This document shows positions 44,844 to 53,649 of a stretch of 64,000 bases of DNA, one piece after another (position 1 is the first letter of the stretch; every line of letters begins with the position of its first letter). Source of the DNA: Bacillota bacterium (GTDB taxonomy: Bacteria; Bacillota; Clostridia; Clostridiales; Caloramatoraceae); contig JAEWEN010000066.1 in NCBI GenBank assembly GCA_023389275.1, positions 1-64,000 of the forward strand. The letters are read 5' to 3'. The position numbers were made by a program, and so were the translations under genes. The notes beneath the pieces are model-generated. The model worked only from the letters and a program-made list of their open reading frames with translations, searched no databases and was not told the origin of the DNA.

Positions 44844-45590
44844 ATGATAAAAGTAGAAAATATAAATAAGTGTTTTAAAGATTTAAACGTATTAAAAGAT
44901 GTAAGTTTAAATGTTAATAAAGGTGAGGTAGTATCTATAATAGGACCATCAGGAAGTGGAAAAAGTACATTTTTAAGATGTATAGCATTTCTTGAAACAA
45001 TAGATAGTGGAAAAATATTAATAGAAGATATTCAAACTTCAGGCATAAAAGAAAATGGTGCTAAAGTTAAGCTTAAAGAGGCAAAAGAAGGGCTTAAAAA
45101 AGTTGGTATGGTTTTTCAAGGATTTAATTTATTTCCTCATAAAACTGTTATAGAAAATATAATAGAAGCTCCTTTAGTAGTTGGAAAAGTTAATAAGGCA
45201 AAGGCAATAGAAGAAGGCAAAAAACTATTAGATAAAGTAGGTCTTTTAGATAAAGTAGATTTTTATCCTTGTCAATTATCTGGAGGTCAAAAACAAAGAG
45301 TTGCTATAGCAAGAGCACTTGCTATGAAACCGGATATTATGTTGTTTGATGAGCCAACATCTGCACTTGACCCAGAGCTTGTAGGTGAGGTTTTAAAGGT
45401 TATAAAGGATCTTGCTGAAGAGAAAATGACAATGCTTATAGTTACACATGAAATGGGATTTGCAAAGGAAGTATCTGATAAAGTCGTGTTTTTCGATGAA
45501 GGAAAAATACTTGAAAACTCATGTCCTAAGGATATATTTGAAAACCCAAAACATCCTAGAATAAAACAATTTATCAATAAAATGTTATAA
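44844..45590 (+). CDS. Polar amino acid ABC transporter ATP-binding protein (GlnQ type)
   Basis: The 248-residue ATPase shows Walker A GPSGSGKST, Q-loop FQGFNLFPHKTV, signature LSGGQKQRVAIARALAMKP and Walker B IMLFDEPTSALDPE with the H-loop VTHEM. It completes the amino acid importer begun at 43331, and a strong terminator follows. Confidence 0.94.
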   Translation: MIKVENINKCFKDLNVLKDVSLNVNKGEVVSIIGPSGSGKSTFLRCIAFLETIDSGKILIEDIQTSGIKENGAKVKLKEAKEGLKKVGMVFQGFNLFPHKTVIENIIEAPLVVGKVNKAKAIEEGKKLLDKVGLLDKVDFYPCQLSGGQKQRVAIARALAMKPDIMLFDEPTSALDPELVGEVLKVIKDLAEEKMTMLIVTHEMGFAKEVSDKVVFFDEGKILENSCPKDIFENPKHPRIKQFINKML

Positions 45591-45591
45591 T

Positions 45592-45624
45592 ACAGCTAGA
45601 GAGAGTTCTCTCTAGCTGTTTTTA
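45592..45624 (+). terminator. Terminator of the amino acid ABC operon
   Basis: ACAGCTAGAGAGAG pairs with CTCTCTAGCTGT around a two-base loop, then a T-run. Confidence 0.88.
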
Positions 45625-45657
45625 TATAAAGTTTCTAGTTTACTAAGGAGGGGCAAA

Positions 45658-46527
45658 ATGTTATTTTTGAATTTTATGTATAATAATAAAAAACAAATAG
45701 GAATTTTAAAAGATAATTTAGTATATCCTTTAAGTAATATATTAGGGAGAGAGTTTTCAGGAATATTAGATTTTATAGACAATTTTTCAGATAGTTATAT
45801 AAATGATATAAATAAATATGAGTATTCTAATGGAATAAGTATTAATGATGTTAAAATATTGTCTCCAATACCTGAGCCTAAAAGAAACATTATATGTGTA
45901 GGAAAAAACTATAAAGAACATATAAAAGAGGTTGCTAAGGTAATAGATGCAGAACATGAAACTCCAGAATATCCAGTATTTTTTACAAAAATGGTGGATA
46001 AAACTGTAGGGCCTAATGAAAGTATAGAACTACATAAAGATATAACAGATAGTTTAGACTATGAAGCAGAATTAGCAGTTATAATAGGAAAAACAGGAAG
46101 TAATATTCCAAAGGAAAAGGTACATAAGTATATTTTTGGATATACTATTTTAAATGATATTTCAGCAAGAGATATACAAAGAAAACATAAACAGTGGTTT
46201 AGAGGTAAAAGCTTAGACAATACTTGTCCAATAGGACCTTATATACTACATAAAAGTTCAATTTCTTATCCACCAGAGCTTAATATTAAATGCAGTGTAA
46301 ATGGGGAAGTTAGACAAAATTCAAATACAAAGCATTTTATTTTTAATATAGATAGTATTATAAGTGAGTTATCTAAAGGAATAACACTTAAAAGAGGGGA
46401 TATTATATCAACAGGTACTCCATCAGGAGTTGGTATGGGAATGGAGCCTAAAGGATATTTAAAATCAGGTGACGTTGTTGAATGCTGTATAGAAAGCATT
46501 GGATGCTTAAAAAACATAGTAAAGTAA
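45658..46527 (+). CDS. Fumarylacetoacetate hydrolase family protein
   Basis: The 289-residue protein carries the C-terminal FAH catalytic domain: NIICVGKNYKEH, YEAELAVIIGKTG with metal-binding acids, NDISARDIQ, KSLDNTCPIGP and STGTPSGVGMG. Family members hydrolyse C-C bonds or decarboxylate/tautomerise oxo-acids (for example oxaloacetate or acylpyruvates). It is a single gene with AAGGAGGGG upstream. The substrate is unknown. Confidence 0.9.
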   Translation: MLFLNFMYNNKKQIGILKDNLVYPLSNILGREFSGILDFIDNFSDSYINDINKYEYSNGISINDVKILSPIPEPKRNIICVGKNYKEHIKEVAKVIDAEHETPEYPVFFTKMVDKTVGPNESIELHKDITDSLDYEAELAVIIGKTGSNIPKEKVHKYIFGYTILNDISARDIQRKHKQWFRGKSLDNTCPIGPYILHKSSISYPPELNIKCSVNGEVRQNSNTKHFIFNIDSIISELSKGITLKRGDIISTGTPSGVGMGMEPKGYLKSGDVVECCIESIGCLKNIVK

Positions 46528-46536
46528 ATATTATTT

Positions 46537-46571
46537 TAAAGTGGTGCAATACAATATGTGCCACTTTTTTT
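46537..46571 (+). terminator. Terminator after the FAH-family gene
   Basis: AAAGTGG and CCACTTT close a stem around a longer loop, followed by T. The remainder of the gap up to 46844 is AT-rich with no RNA motif I recognise. Confidence 0.65.
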
Positions 46572-46844
46572 AATTTAACAAAAAAAGTTATAAAATTTTT
46601 AATATAGGTATAAATACAATAAAAAAATATATAAATCTTTAAAATTCTACTAATGTATTCTAGCATATTTTAGACAGCAATATTTATGAAAATCTATATT
46701 ACATAACTAATTTGATGATACCTAAAATAACTTGTAATTTATAATTATTACATGTATTAATAGGTCTAACGAATTAAGTTATAATTTAATATTTATTAAT
46801 ATATAATTATATTTACTAAAGATTACTAAAAGGGGTGGGGAACA

Positions 46845-48389
46845 ATAAAAGATAAAAAGAAAGTTATAATAACATCTTTAAGTGCTATTTCAATACTTAC
46901 TGTATTGCCCTTATCATATAGCTATGCAAAAGAATCTATAGGTGAAATTTTTGATTTTAAAAAAATCAGTGTAAATAGTATTGATAATATTAAAATTAAA
47001 AAGTTAAGTAGTAGTATAGAAAATAACGTTAATAAGGTTGCTACAAAAAAAGATAAAAATGAAAAAGATGAAATAGGTGTAGATGAGGCAAAGCAAATTA
47101 CCAAAGATCTACTTAAGGAGTTTTTTAAAGTAGATTTAAGTAATGTAAAGCTAAGGTGCAGCGAAGAGCTTAATAATATATTTGAGGTATTTGGAGATGT
47201 TAATGGTGAAAATAAATATGTAGTTAAAATAAATAAAAAAGGCATTGTATTATATGCTTATTTAAAAGATGAGTTAAAAGCAAATAGTAAATCAAAGTTA
47301 AATGTAGATGAATCTAAAAAATTAGTTGAAAAGTTTATAGAAGAATATTTATCACATCAAAAATCAGATATAAAATTAGTTTTAACAAATCGTAGTAACA
47401 ATTCAAACAATCTTCACTATAAAATTCAAAGAACTTTTAATAATATACCTGTTTTAGAAGAAGGTGGCGAAATAGTATTAGATCAAACTGGAGAAAGATT
47501 TTTATCTTTAAATATTAACTGGTCTAATATTAATTTTGAAAAAGAGCTAACTAATAAGCTAACTAAAAATGAGGCAATAAATATATTATCTAAAAGCAAG
47601 GAAGTTAGCCCTTACTATGTGAAAAAGAAAAATGAATATGTTTTAGATTTTGTTGTTGAAAAGGGAAAAGAATATCTTATAGATGTAAATGCAAATAAAA
47701 TTAAAAGTTTATTTGAAAGTGAATACATAGTTGAAAAAAATAATACTAAAAGCTTAAAAGATATTAATAAAAAATCTAAGTCAAATGAAGAGATTAAAAA
47801 GTTAGCAGAGGAAATAGTTTATTCACTTACAGAAAAAAAAGGAAAAGCTATATCAGCTAAATTAATAAATGAAAATAATAAAAAGTTTATAAAGTGCGTT
47901 GTTTTAAGTAAAAAGGAAAAATACTTTATTGAATATGATGAAAAAGGTAATAAAGTTTTAAATATATATAAAGATGGAGATATAGAAACTAAAATAAAAA
48001 ATAAAGATATAGATTTTGAAACTGCTTATAAAACTGCTATAAAAAGCGTAGGTTTAATTTATAATGATAAAGTGAAAAATTTAAATTTTACTCAAGCAGA
48101 AAAAGAAATTTTAAATGGAGCATCTTATAATTTTGTTTTTAACAGAATATATGATGATATAGACGTTAAAGATCAATATGTTTCTGTTAATATTAATGGA
48201 AAAACAGGAGAAGTAGATTCTATGTTTATTGAGTGGGATGATAATAGTAAGTTTAATAATTCTAAAATAAACAATATAGAAAATATAAAGAAAGAGTATT
48301 TACAAAATCTTAAGGGAAATTATATTTATATAAATGAATATGGAACTGGAAGGTTATATTATTCACTTAAGGATAGTATAACTCAGTAA
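46845..48389 (+). CDS. Secreted YcdB/YcdC-repeat protein, apparently with an AUA start codon
   Basis: The frame from 46845 encodes a textbook signal peptide (KDKKKVIITSLSAISILT, then VLPLSYSYA) and a 514-residue protein with at least two PepSY/YcdB-like modules (VDEAKQITKDLLKEFF, LNVDESKKLVEKFIEEYLS, LTKNEAINILSKSKE). The only codon at the right distance from the Shine-Dalgarno AGGGGTGGGG (46831-46840) is ATA at 46845. The first conventional in-frame start, TTG 46905, would cut the signal peptide in half and has no ribosome site. So it either starts at AUA or has lost its start codon. The rest of the frame is intact. Function of YcdB proteins is unknown. Confidence 0.75.
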   Translation: MKDKKKVIITSLSAISILTVLPLSYSYAKESIGEIFDFKKISVNSIDNIKIKKLSSSIENNVNKVATKKDKNEKDEIGVDEAKQITKDLLKEFFKVDLSNVKLRCSEELNNIFEVFGDVNGENKYVVKINKKGIVLYAYLKDELKANSKSKLNVDESKKLVEKFIEEYLSHQKSDIKLVLTNRSNNSNNLHYKIQRTFNNIPVLEEGGEIVLDQTGERFLSLNINWSNINFEKELTNKLTKNEAINILSKSKEVSPYYVKKKNEYVLDFVVEKGKEYLIDVNANKIKSLFESEYIVEKNNTKSLKDINKKSKSNEEIKKLAEEIVYSLTEKKGKAISAKLINENNKKFIKCVVLSKKEKYFIEYDEKGNKVLNIYKDGDIETKIKNKDIDFETAYKTAIKSVGLIYNDKVKNLNFTQAEKEILNGASYNFVFNRIYDDIDVKDQYVSVNINGKTGEVDSMFIEWDDNSKFNNSKINNIENIKKEYLQNLKGNYIYINEYGTGRLYYSLKDSITQ

Positions 48390-48445
48390 CAATTTTAACC
48401 TTCACTGAATATTATAGAAAATGAGATTAAGTGGAGGTATTTTTT

Positions 48446-49756
48446 ATGGGGGTTAATGAAGATATGTATCCACATTTTATATACCCTAAGTATGGCTTTT
48501 GTAATGAAGACACAGAGTATATAAGTGGAGAAAGTGTAATGAATAAGGTAAGGGGAGGAAAGGGAGAAGGATATTTTAAAGTAGATTTAGATATTGAATC
48601 AAAGGATCTTTTAAGAGCTTCATCAAGTGATGTAAATAAAATATTAATGGAAATTGAAAAGTCGGATCCTGATATATATGAAGAGTTTAAAAAATATAAT
48701 GTAAATAAAGTAGCTGCAAGATATATTCTATCTTTAATGGTAAGTTATGCATTAGATAATAAATCTAGGTACTCAGGAGATGATACTAAAAAGGCTAAAG
48801 ATTTATCAAGAGATTTTTATAATGCATATAATCAAGTTCTTTTAGTAAGTATGATATCTGGTATACCTGCAAATGTTATAAGAAACATATTAGAGAAAGT
48901 AATGTATAAAACAATAATCTCTAGTATTCCTAATAACAAAAATAATAGGGAAAGATGGTCTAGATGGGAAGACTTAGGAGGAATTCTTACAAGTGGACCT
49001 TCTGCATGTAGCTGGGGTAAAAATAGAATAGATGTTTTTGTTCGAGGCGAAGATAAAGCTATGTACCATAAATATTATAATGGAAGATGGTCAGGATGGG
49101 AAAGTTTAGGTGGTATACTAGAATCAGCACCAAGTTGTTGTAGCTGGGGATATAATAGAATAGATACCTTTGTAAGAGGAACTGATAATGCAATGTATCA
49201 TAAGTGGTGGGACGGAGCTAAATGGTCAGGATGGGAGAACCTAGGAGGGGTTTTAACTTCTGCTCCAGCTAGTTGTAGTTGGGGATATAATAGAATAGAT
49301 ACCTTCGCAAGAGGAACTGATGGGGCTATGTGGCATAAATGGTGGGACGGAGCTAAATGGTCTGATTGGGAAAACCTAGGGGGAGTATTAACCTCATCAC
49401 CAAGTTGTTGTAGCTGGGGACCTAATAGAATAGATACTTTTGTAAAAGGTAGTGATAATGCAATGTGGCATAAATGGTGGGATGGAGCTAGATGGTCTGA
49501 TTGGGAAAGCCTAGGAGGAGTTTTAACATCTGCTCCTACTGCAACCTCTACAGAAGCTAATAAAATAGATTGCTTTGCAAGAGGAAAAAATAATGAACTT
49601 ATATGGAAAAATTGGGACGGACAAAGATGGAGTGAATGGAAAAGTATTGGAGGATTTTTAAAATCTGAACCTTCAGCCTGTAGTTGGGGTAGAAGAAGAA
49701 TAGATGTATTTACAAAAGGTGGAAATGATCACCTTTGGCATATATACAAAGATTAG
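48446..49756 (+). CDS. PLL-like beta-propeller lectin with N-terminal helical domain
   Basis: Residues about 170-436 are six repeats of about 44 residues, each with WSxWExLGG, a CSWGxNRIDxFxRG core and AMxHKWWDG. They resemble the DUF346/PLL repeats of Photorhabdus-type fucose-binding lectins, which form beta-propellers; six repeats are visible where PLL has seven blades. Residues 1-169 are a helical domain I do not know. No signal peptide is present, so export, if any, is by another route, or the protein could be a spore-surface component. ATG 48446 follows GTGGAGGT at 48431-48438. It lies 56 bases after the YcdB-repeat gene. Confidence 0.78.
   Translation: MGVNEDMYPHFIYPKYGFCNEDTEYISGESVMNKVRGGKGEGYFKVDLDIESKDLLRASSSDVNKILMEIEKSDPDIYEEFKKYNVNKVAARYILSLMVSYALDNKSRYSGDDTKKAKDLSRDFYNAYNQVLLVSMISGIPANVIRNILEKVMYKTIISSIPNNKNNRERWSRWEDLGGILTSGPSACSWGKNRIDVFVRGEDKAMYHKYYNGRWSGWESLGGILESAPSCCSWGYNRIDTFVRGTDNAMYHKWWDGAKWSGWENLGGVLTSAPASCSWGYNRIDTFARGTDGAMWHKWWDGAKWSDWENLGGVLTSSPSCCSWGPNRIDTFVKGSDNAMWHKWWDGARWSDWESLGGVLTSAPTATSTEANKIDCFARGKNNELIWKNWDGQRWSEWKSIGGFLKSEPSACSWGRRRIDVFTKGGNDHLWHIYKD
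48955..49750 (+). repeat. Intragenic tandem repeats encoding the six propeller units
   Basis: Units of about 132 bases recur, with near-identical stretches such as TGTAGCTGGGGATATAATAG and AAATGGTGGGACGGAGCTA. Repeats 2-4 are the most alike, suggesting recent duplication or gene conversion; repeats 1, 5 and 6 have drifted. Copy number could vary between strains. Confidence 0.75.
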
Positions 49757-49763
49757 TAATTTT

Positions 49764-49792
49764 AAAGAGCTATTAAAAAGTAGCTCTTTTTT
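49764..49792 (+). terminator. Terminator after the lectin gene
   Basis: AAAGAGCTA pairs with TAGCTCTTT around an eight-base loop, then a T-run. The following gap to 50034 is AT-rich; it holds an AT-rich inverted repeat around 49845-49866 and nothing else I can name. Confidence 0.75.
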
Positions 49793-50034
49793 ATATATAA
49801 ATTTTCGACATAAAGCTACTCTTATTTTAATAAAATTGTATTATATGGAATTAAAAATTCCTATATATGTAATTGAATGTTAAAAGTAGTAAAAAACAAG
49901 AATAATATTCCAAATATAAGTAGTAAAATGTCTAAAATAATAGAAAATCAATCCCTATATTATTACATAATTATCTATAGTTAAGGTGGTAAAATCATAA
50001 ATGTATTAGATGTTTGTTACTAGGGGGAGAGATT

Positions 50035-50337
50035 ATGGTGAAAATCGAAGTTGAAAATGTAATATGTAGTGATTTAGATGGAAATGAATATGTATATTCA
50101 TATTTTCTAACTAAAAAAAGAGATGTAGTAGAATTCGACAAAAAAGCAGACATATATGGTATAGAAGTAGTTAGTACAAATAAAGATACTAATTACTATG
50201 AAAAAACTTCTACACTAGACTTTACAACATCAAAGGAATATGCATTAGAGACTATAAAGTATCTTGCAGATAACACAGTATCTCCAATTCACTTTTATGA
50301 TGTGTTATCAGATAACTTAAATAAAAGTTGTATCTAA
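50035..50337 (+). CDS. Small hypothetical protein (100 aa), DUF6514-like
   Basis: The protein begins MVKIEVENVICSDLDGNEYVYSYFLTKKRDVV and has no signal peptide or membrane segment. The pattern of an N-terminal beta-rich part with YGIEVV followed by a helix (SKEYALETIKYLADNTVSPIHFYDVL) recalls, from memory, a clostridial family labelled DUF6514; this is unverified. ATG 50035 follows TAGGGGGAGA. It stands alone with its own terminator. Confidence 0.65.
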   Translation: MVKIEVENVICSDLDGNEYVYSYFLTKKRDVVEFDKKADIYGIEVVSTNKDTNYYEKTSTLDFTTSKEYALETIKYLADNTVSPIHFYDVLSDNLNKSCI

Positions 50338-50388
50338 GCTTTAAATAATAGGGTTTTATTAAAAGAAATGTTTTATTATAATAATACT

Positions 50389-50418
50389 AAATAGCATAGA
50401 GTAATCTATGCTATTTTT
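50389..50418 (+). terminator. Terminator after the small hypothetical gene
   Basis: AAATAGCATAGA pairs with TCTATGCTATTT around a four-base loop, followed by T. Confidence 0.8.
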
Positions 50419-50445
50419 AATTTATTTACCTTGAGGTGTTAGCTT

Positions 50446-51657
50446 ATGATATATGGAACAGGTATAGATATAATAAAAGTAAATAGAGTAGAGAGGCTTT
50501 CAAGTAAGGAAAGATTTATGGATAAGTTTTTCACAGAAAGGGAAAGAGAATATTTAAAAAATAAAAGAAGTGAAAGTGTTGCAGGCTATTTTTCAGCTAA
50601 AGAGGCTATAGTAAAATCTATGGGAACAGGATTTACAGGTTTTAAATTTAAGGATATTGAAGTTTTAAGAGATGAAAATGAACCTTATGTTGTTTTACAT
50701 GGAAAGGCTAAAGAAATATGTGAGGATAAAGGAATAGACTATATAAAATTAAGTATATCCCACGAAAAAGAATATGCAGTAGCCAATGCAATTGCTATAA
50801 AAAAAAGTAATAAAAATATAAATAGCTATCCTTTAAATATTTTAAAGAAAAGAGATGCTAATTCTCATAAAGGAGATTATGGCAAAGTATCTATTATAGG
50901 TGGAAGCTATACTATGTCTGGTGCTGTAATTTTAGCAGCTATAGCAGCAATTAGAACAGGCTCTGGTCTTGTTAATTGTGCAATACCAAAGTGTATAATA
51001 GATAGAGTTGCAACAAGTGTTTATGAGGCCACTTATACTCCTTTAAATCACAACAATGGAACTGTTAATTTAGATGAAAAAGATATAAACTTAATAATAG
51101 AAAAATCAGATGCTTTAGCTTTTGGTGTAGGTATTGGATTTGAAGGAGATCTTTTAAAGTCTTTAGAGAAAATAATAAAAAAATCTAATATACCTATAGT
51201 TATAGATGCAGATGGACTTAATATATTGTCTTTAAATACAGAAATATTAAAATCTAAAAGAGAGTGTGAGATTATTTTAACTCCACATCCTTTAGAAATG
51301 AGTAGATTAACAGGACTTAGTGTTGAACATATAAATTCTAATAGAGAAAAAGTAGCAAAGGATTTTGCAAATAATTATAACTGCACTGTTATTTTAAAGG
51401 GACATGAAACAGTTGTAGCTTATAAGGATAATGTGTATATAAATAAAACAGGTAACCCTTCAATGGCAACAGGGGGAAGTGGTGATGTTTTAACAGGAAT
51501 GATTTGCTCTCTTTTAGGTCAAGGATATGCTCCCTATGACTCAGCAGTTTTAGGAAGTCATATACATGGGCTTTCAGGAGATAGAGCATATGAAACTTAT
51601 GGATATGGAGTAAAGGCTTTAGATTTAACAAACTATATAGGAGAGTATATAAGATAG
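50446..51657 (+). CDS. Fusion of holo-ACP synthase and ADP-dependent NAD(P)H-hydrate dehydratase
   Basis: Residues about 1-123 are a full AcpS, which moves phosphopantetheine from CoA to acyl carrier protein, with Asp8 (GTGIDII) and Glu53 (FSAKEAIVKSMG) as metal ligands. Residues about 135-403 are a full NnrD, which dehydrates damaged NAD(P)H hydrate using ADP, with KGDYGKVSIIGGSYTMSGA, IDADGLNIL, TPHPLEMSRL and GGSGDVLTGM. The NnrE epimerase domain usually joined to NnrD is missing. No stop or frameshift lies at the junction (KKSNKNINSYPLNILKKRD), so it looks like a true fusion. acpS and nnr genes are often neighbours in Firmicutes. Confidence 0.9.
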   Translation: MIYGTGIDIIKVNRVERLSSKERFMDKFFTEREREYLKNKRSESVAGYFSAKEAIVKSMGTGFTGFKFKDIEVLRDENEPYVVLHGKAKEICEDKGIDYIKLSISHEKEYAVANAIAIKKSNKNINSYPLNILKKRDANSHKGDYGKVSIIGGSYTMSGAVILAAIAAIRTGSGLVNCAIPKCIIDRVATSVYEATYTPLNHNNGTVNLDEKDINLIIEKSDALAFGVGIGFEGDLLKSLEKIIKKSNIPIVIDADGLNILSLNTEILKSKRECEIILTPHPLEMSRLTGLSVEHINSNREKVAKDFANNYNCTVILKGHETVVAYKDNVYINKTGNPSMATGGSGDVLTGMICSLLGQGYAPYDSAVLGSHIHGLSGDRAYETYGYGVKALDLTNYIGEYIR

Positions 51658-51716
51658 TAATACCTAAAAGAATTTTAGAATATGTATACAGTATAAATAT
51701 TTTTAAAGGTGGTACT

Positions 51717-52325
51717 GTGAAGTATTTAAAGCTATATTTTTTTATTTTATTAAGTGTCTTTTTAATTTCTTGTAAATCATCACAAATTATTGATAGTAAT
51801 GATGAAAAAATTGTAACAATGAAATCTTATACATCAGATGCAGTAATTAAAGTACATGGAAATAAATCTTCTACTATATATAAGGTAAAGCAAACCTTAA
51901 AAAGTCCTTCAAGTATAAAGGTAGAAACTATAGAACCAAAAGAATTAAGTGGGAAAAAAACTGTTTTTAAAAATGGAGAGTACAGTATACATCATCCTGC
52001 TATAGGAAAAACAGTAAAGTTTAATAATATTGATAAAACAAATGAAAATATGTGTACAGGAATAATTAAAAAAGAGTTTTTTGAATCAAAGGACTTAAAG
52101 AAAAGTACGGTAAGTAAAAATAATAAAAAGTGTATAGAATATAAAGCATCATTAAAAAATCCAAGTGACAATAGAAGTTATGGAAAGTTATATGTTGATG
52201 AAAAAAGTTTTATACCTATTTTATTTGAAATATATGATGAAAACGATAAAGTTGTAGTTGAGATAAGTTATTTTAACTTTAAGTATAATCCAACTATTGA
52301 CGATAAAGAGTTTATTTTAAATTAA
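51717..52325 (+). CDS. gerS: GerS-like germination lipoprotein (LolA-like fold)
   Basis: A signal peptide with lipobox (VFLISCKSS) precedes a 180-residue LolA/LolB-like beta domain (TSDAVIKVHGNKSSTIYKVKQTLKSPSSIKVETIEP). The gene sits directly before alanine racemase. In Clostridioides difficile, gerS is also beside an alanine racemase gene (alr2), and GerS is a lipoprotein needed for the CwlD amidase to modify spore cortex. The fold and this linkage support the call; sequence identity cannot be checked here. GTG start with AAAGGTGGT upstream. Confidence 0.72.
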   Translation: MKYLKLYFFILLSVFLISCKSSQIIDSNDEKIVTMKSYTSDAVIKVHGNKSSTIYKVKQTLKSPSSIKVETIEPKELSGKKTVFKNGEYSIHHPAIGKTVKFNNIDKTNENMCTGIIKKEFFESKDLKKSTVSKNNKKCIEYKASLKNPSDNRSYGKLYVDEKSFIPILFEIYDENDKVVVEISYFNFKYNPTIDDKEFILN

Positions 52326-52357
52326 AATACAAATTACATACTAACGAGGGTGAAAAT

Positions 52358-53518
52358 ATGCTAGATCATTTAAGACCATGTTATGCAGAAATTAATTTAG
52401 ATAATTTAAGGCATAATTTTAGGGAAATAAAAAAAGTAGTTAAAGATAAAAAAATATTTGGTGTTATAAAAGCTGATGCTTATGGTCATGGAGCCTTAGA
52501 AGTTGCAAGAGTACTAAAAGAAGAAGGTGTAGATTATTTTGCAGTAGCAGTTGTTACAGAAGCTATGGAGCTTAGAAGAAATGGATTTGAAGATCCAATA
52601 CTTGTTTTAGGTTATAGTCCTGAAACATTTTCAGATACTATAGTAGAAAATAATATTACACAAACTGTATTTAGTTATAGTACTGCAAAATCTATATCTA
52701 ATGAAGCTGTTAAACAAAATAAAATAGCTAAAATCCATATAAAAGTAGATACTGGTATGGGAAGACTAGGATACACTGAAAATGATAATATTGTAGAAGA
52801 AATAAAAAATATAATAAACTTGCCTAACATATGTGTTGAAGGACTATTTACTCATTTTTCAACTTCTGATGAAGCAGATAAAGAGTTTTCAAATCTTCAA
52901 CTTAAAAGATTTAAAAATATAATAAATTCTATTGAAAAAGAAGGAATAAATATAGAAATTAAGCATATAGCAAATAGTGGGGCAATATTAGATATTGAAG
53001 AGGCTTATTTTGATGCTGTAAGACCGGGAATAATACTTTATGGATATTATCCATCTAGTGAAGTAAATCAAAATAAATTAAATCTAAAACCTGTAATGAC
53101 ATTAAAGTCTAATATTGTTTATATTAAAGAAGTTGAAAAAGGAACATCTATTAGTTACGGAAGAAAATTTACTGCAGATAAAAAAATGAAAATAGCTACT
53201 ATACCTATAGGATATGCTGATGGATTTACAAGACTTTTATTTGGTAAGGCAAGTGTAATTATAGGAAATAAACTTTGCCCAGTAGTAGGCAAAATATGTA
53301 TGGATCAGTGTATGGTAGATGTTTCAGAATGTGAGGATGTAAAAGTATCAGATGAAGTTATAATCATGGGAAAAACATCTGATTTCAATATAAGTGCAGA
53401 TGTTATAGCAAGTAAAATAGATACTATATCTTATGAGGTTTTATGTATGGTTTCTAAAAGGGTGCCAAGAGTATATACTGAAAATAATAAAGTTGTTAGA
53501 ATAAAAAACTTTGTTTAA
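52358..53518 (+). CDS. alr: Alanine racemase
   Basis: It converts L- to D-alanine for peptidoglycan (and in spores can affect alanine-triggered germination). The 386-residue PLP barrel has the PLP lysine in FGVIKADAYGHGA, a catalytic Tyr in TSISYGRKF, and KVDTGMGRLGY. It follows the GerS-like gene by 32 bases and is probably co-transcribed. No second alr is in this window. Confidence 0.95.
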   Translation: MLDHLRPCYAEINLDNLRHNFREIKKVVKDKKIFGVIKADAYGHGALEVARVLKEEGVDYFAVAVVTEAMELRRNGFEDPILVLGYSPETFSDTIVENNITQTVFSYSTAKSISNEAVKQNKIAKIHIKVDTGMGRLGYTENDNIVEEIKNIINLPNICVEGLFTHFSTSDEADKEFSNLQLKRFKNIINSIEKEGINIEIKHIANSGAILDIEEAYFDAVRPGIILYGYYPSSEVNQNKLNLKPVMTLKSNIVYIKEVEKGTSISYGRKFTADKKMKIATIPIGYADGFTRLLFGKASVIIGNKLCPVVGKICMDQCMVDVSECEDVKVSDEVIIMGKTSDFNISADVIASKIDTISYEVLCMVSKRVPRVYTENNKVVRIKNFV

Positions 53519-53585
53519 GCATACTTTAATATATAAGGATATAACATTAATCTCTAAACCAGTATATGTATACACTATGACAATT

Positions 53586-53615
53586 TTGACACCCTAGATA
53601 TACATAAAGTATAAT
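53586..53615 (+). promoter_or_regulatory. Promoter of the MazEF-type module
   Basis: TTGACA (53586-53591) and TATAAT (53610-53615) are 18 bases apart, about 35 bases before the antitoxin start. Confidence 0.7.
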
Positions 53616-53649
53616 TATATACATAGGTGAATTTAGGGGGTAAATAATA

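Noticed and set aside
48955..49750. Possible CRISPR or non-coding tandem repeat
   Set aside because: The repeats stay in frame and encode lectin blades; there are no spacers or cas genes.
49804..49810. Spo0A-box-like TTCGACA upstream of the small hypothetical gene
   Set aside because: Only seven bases match, it is over 200 bases from the start codon, and no supporting promoter is placed near it.
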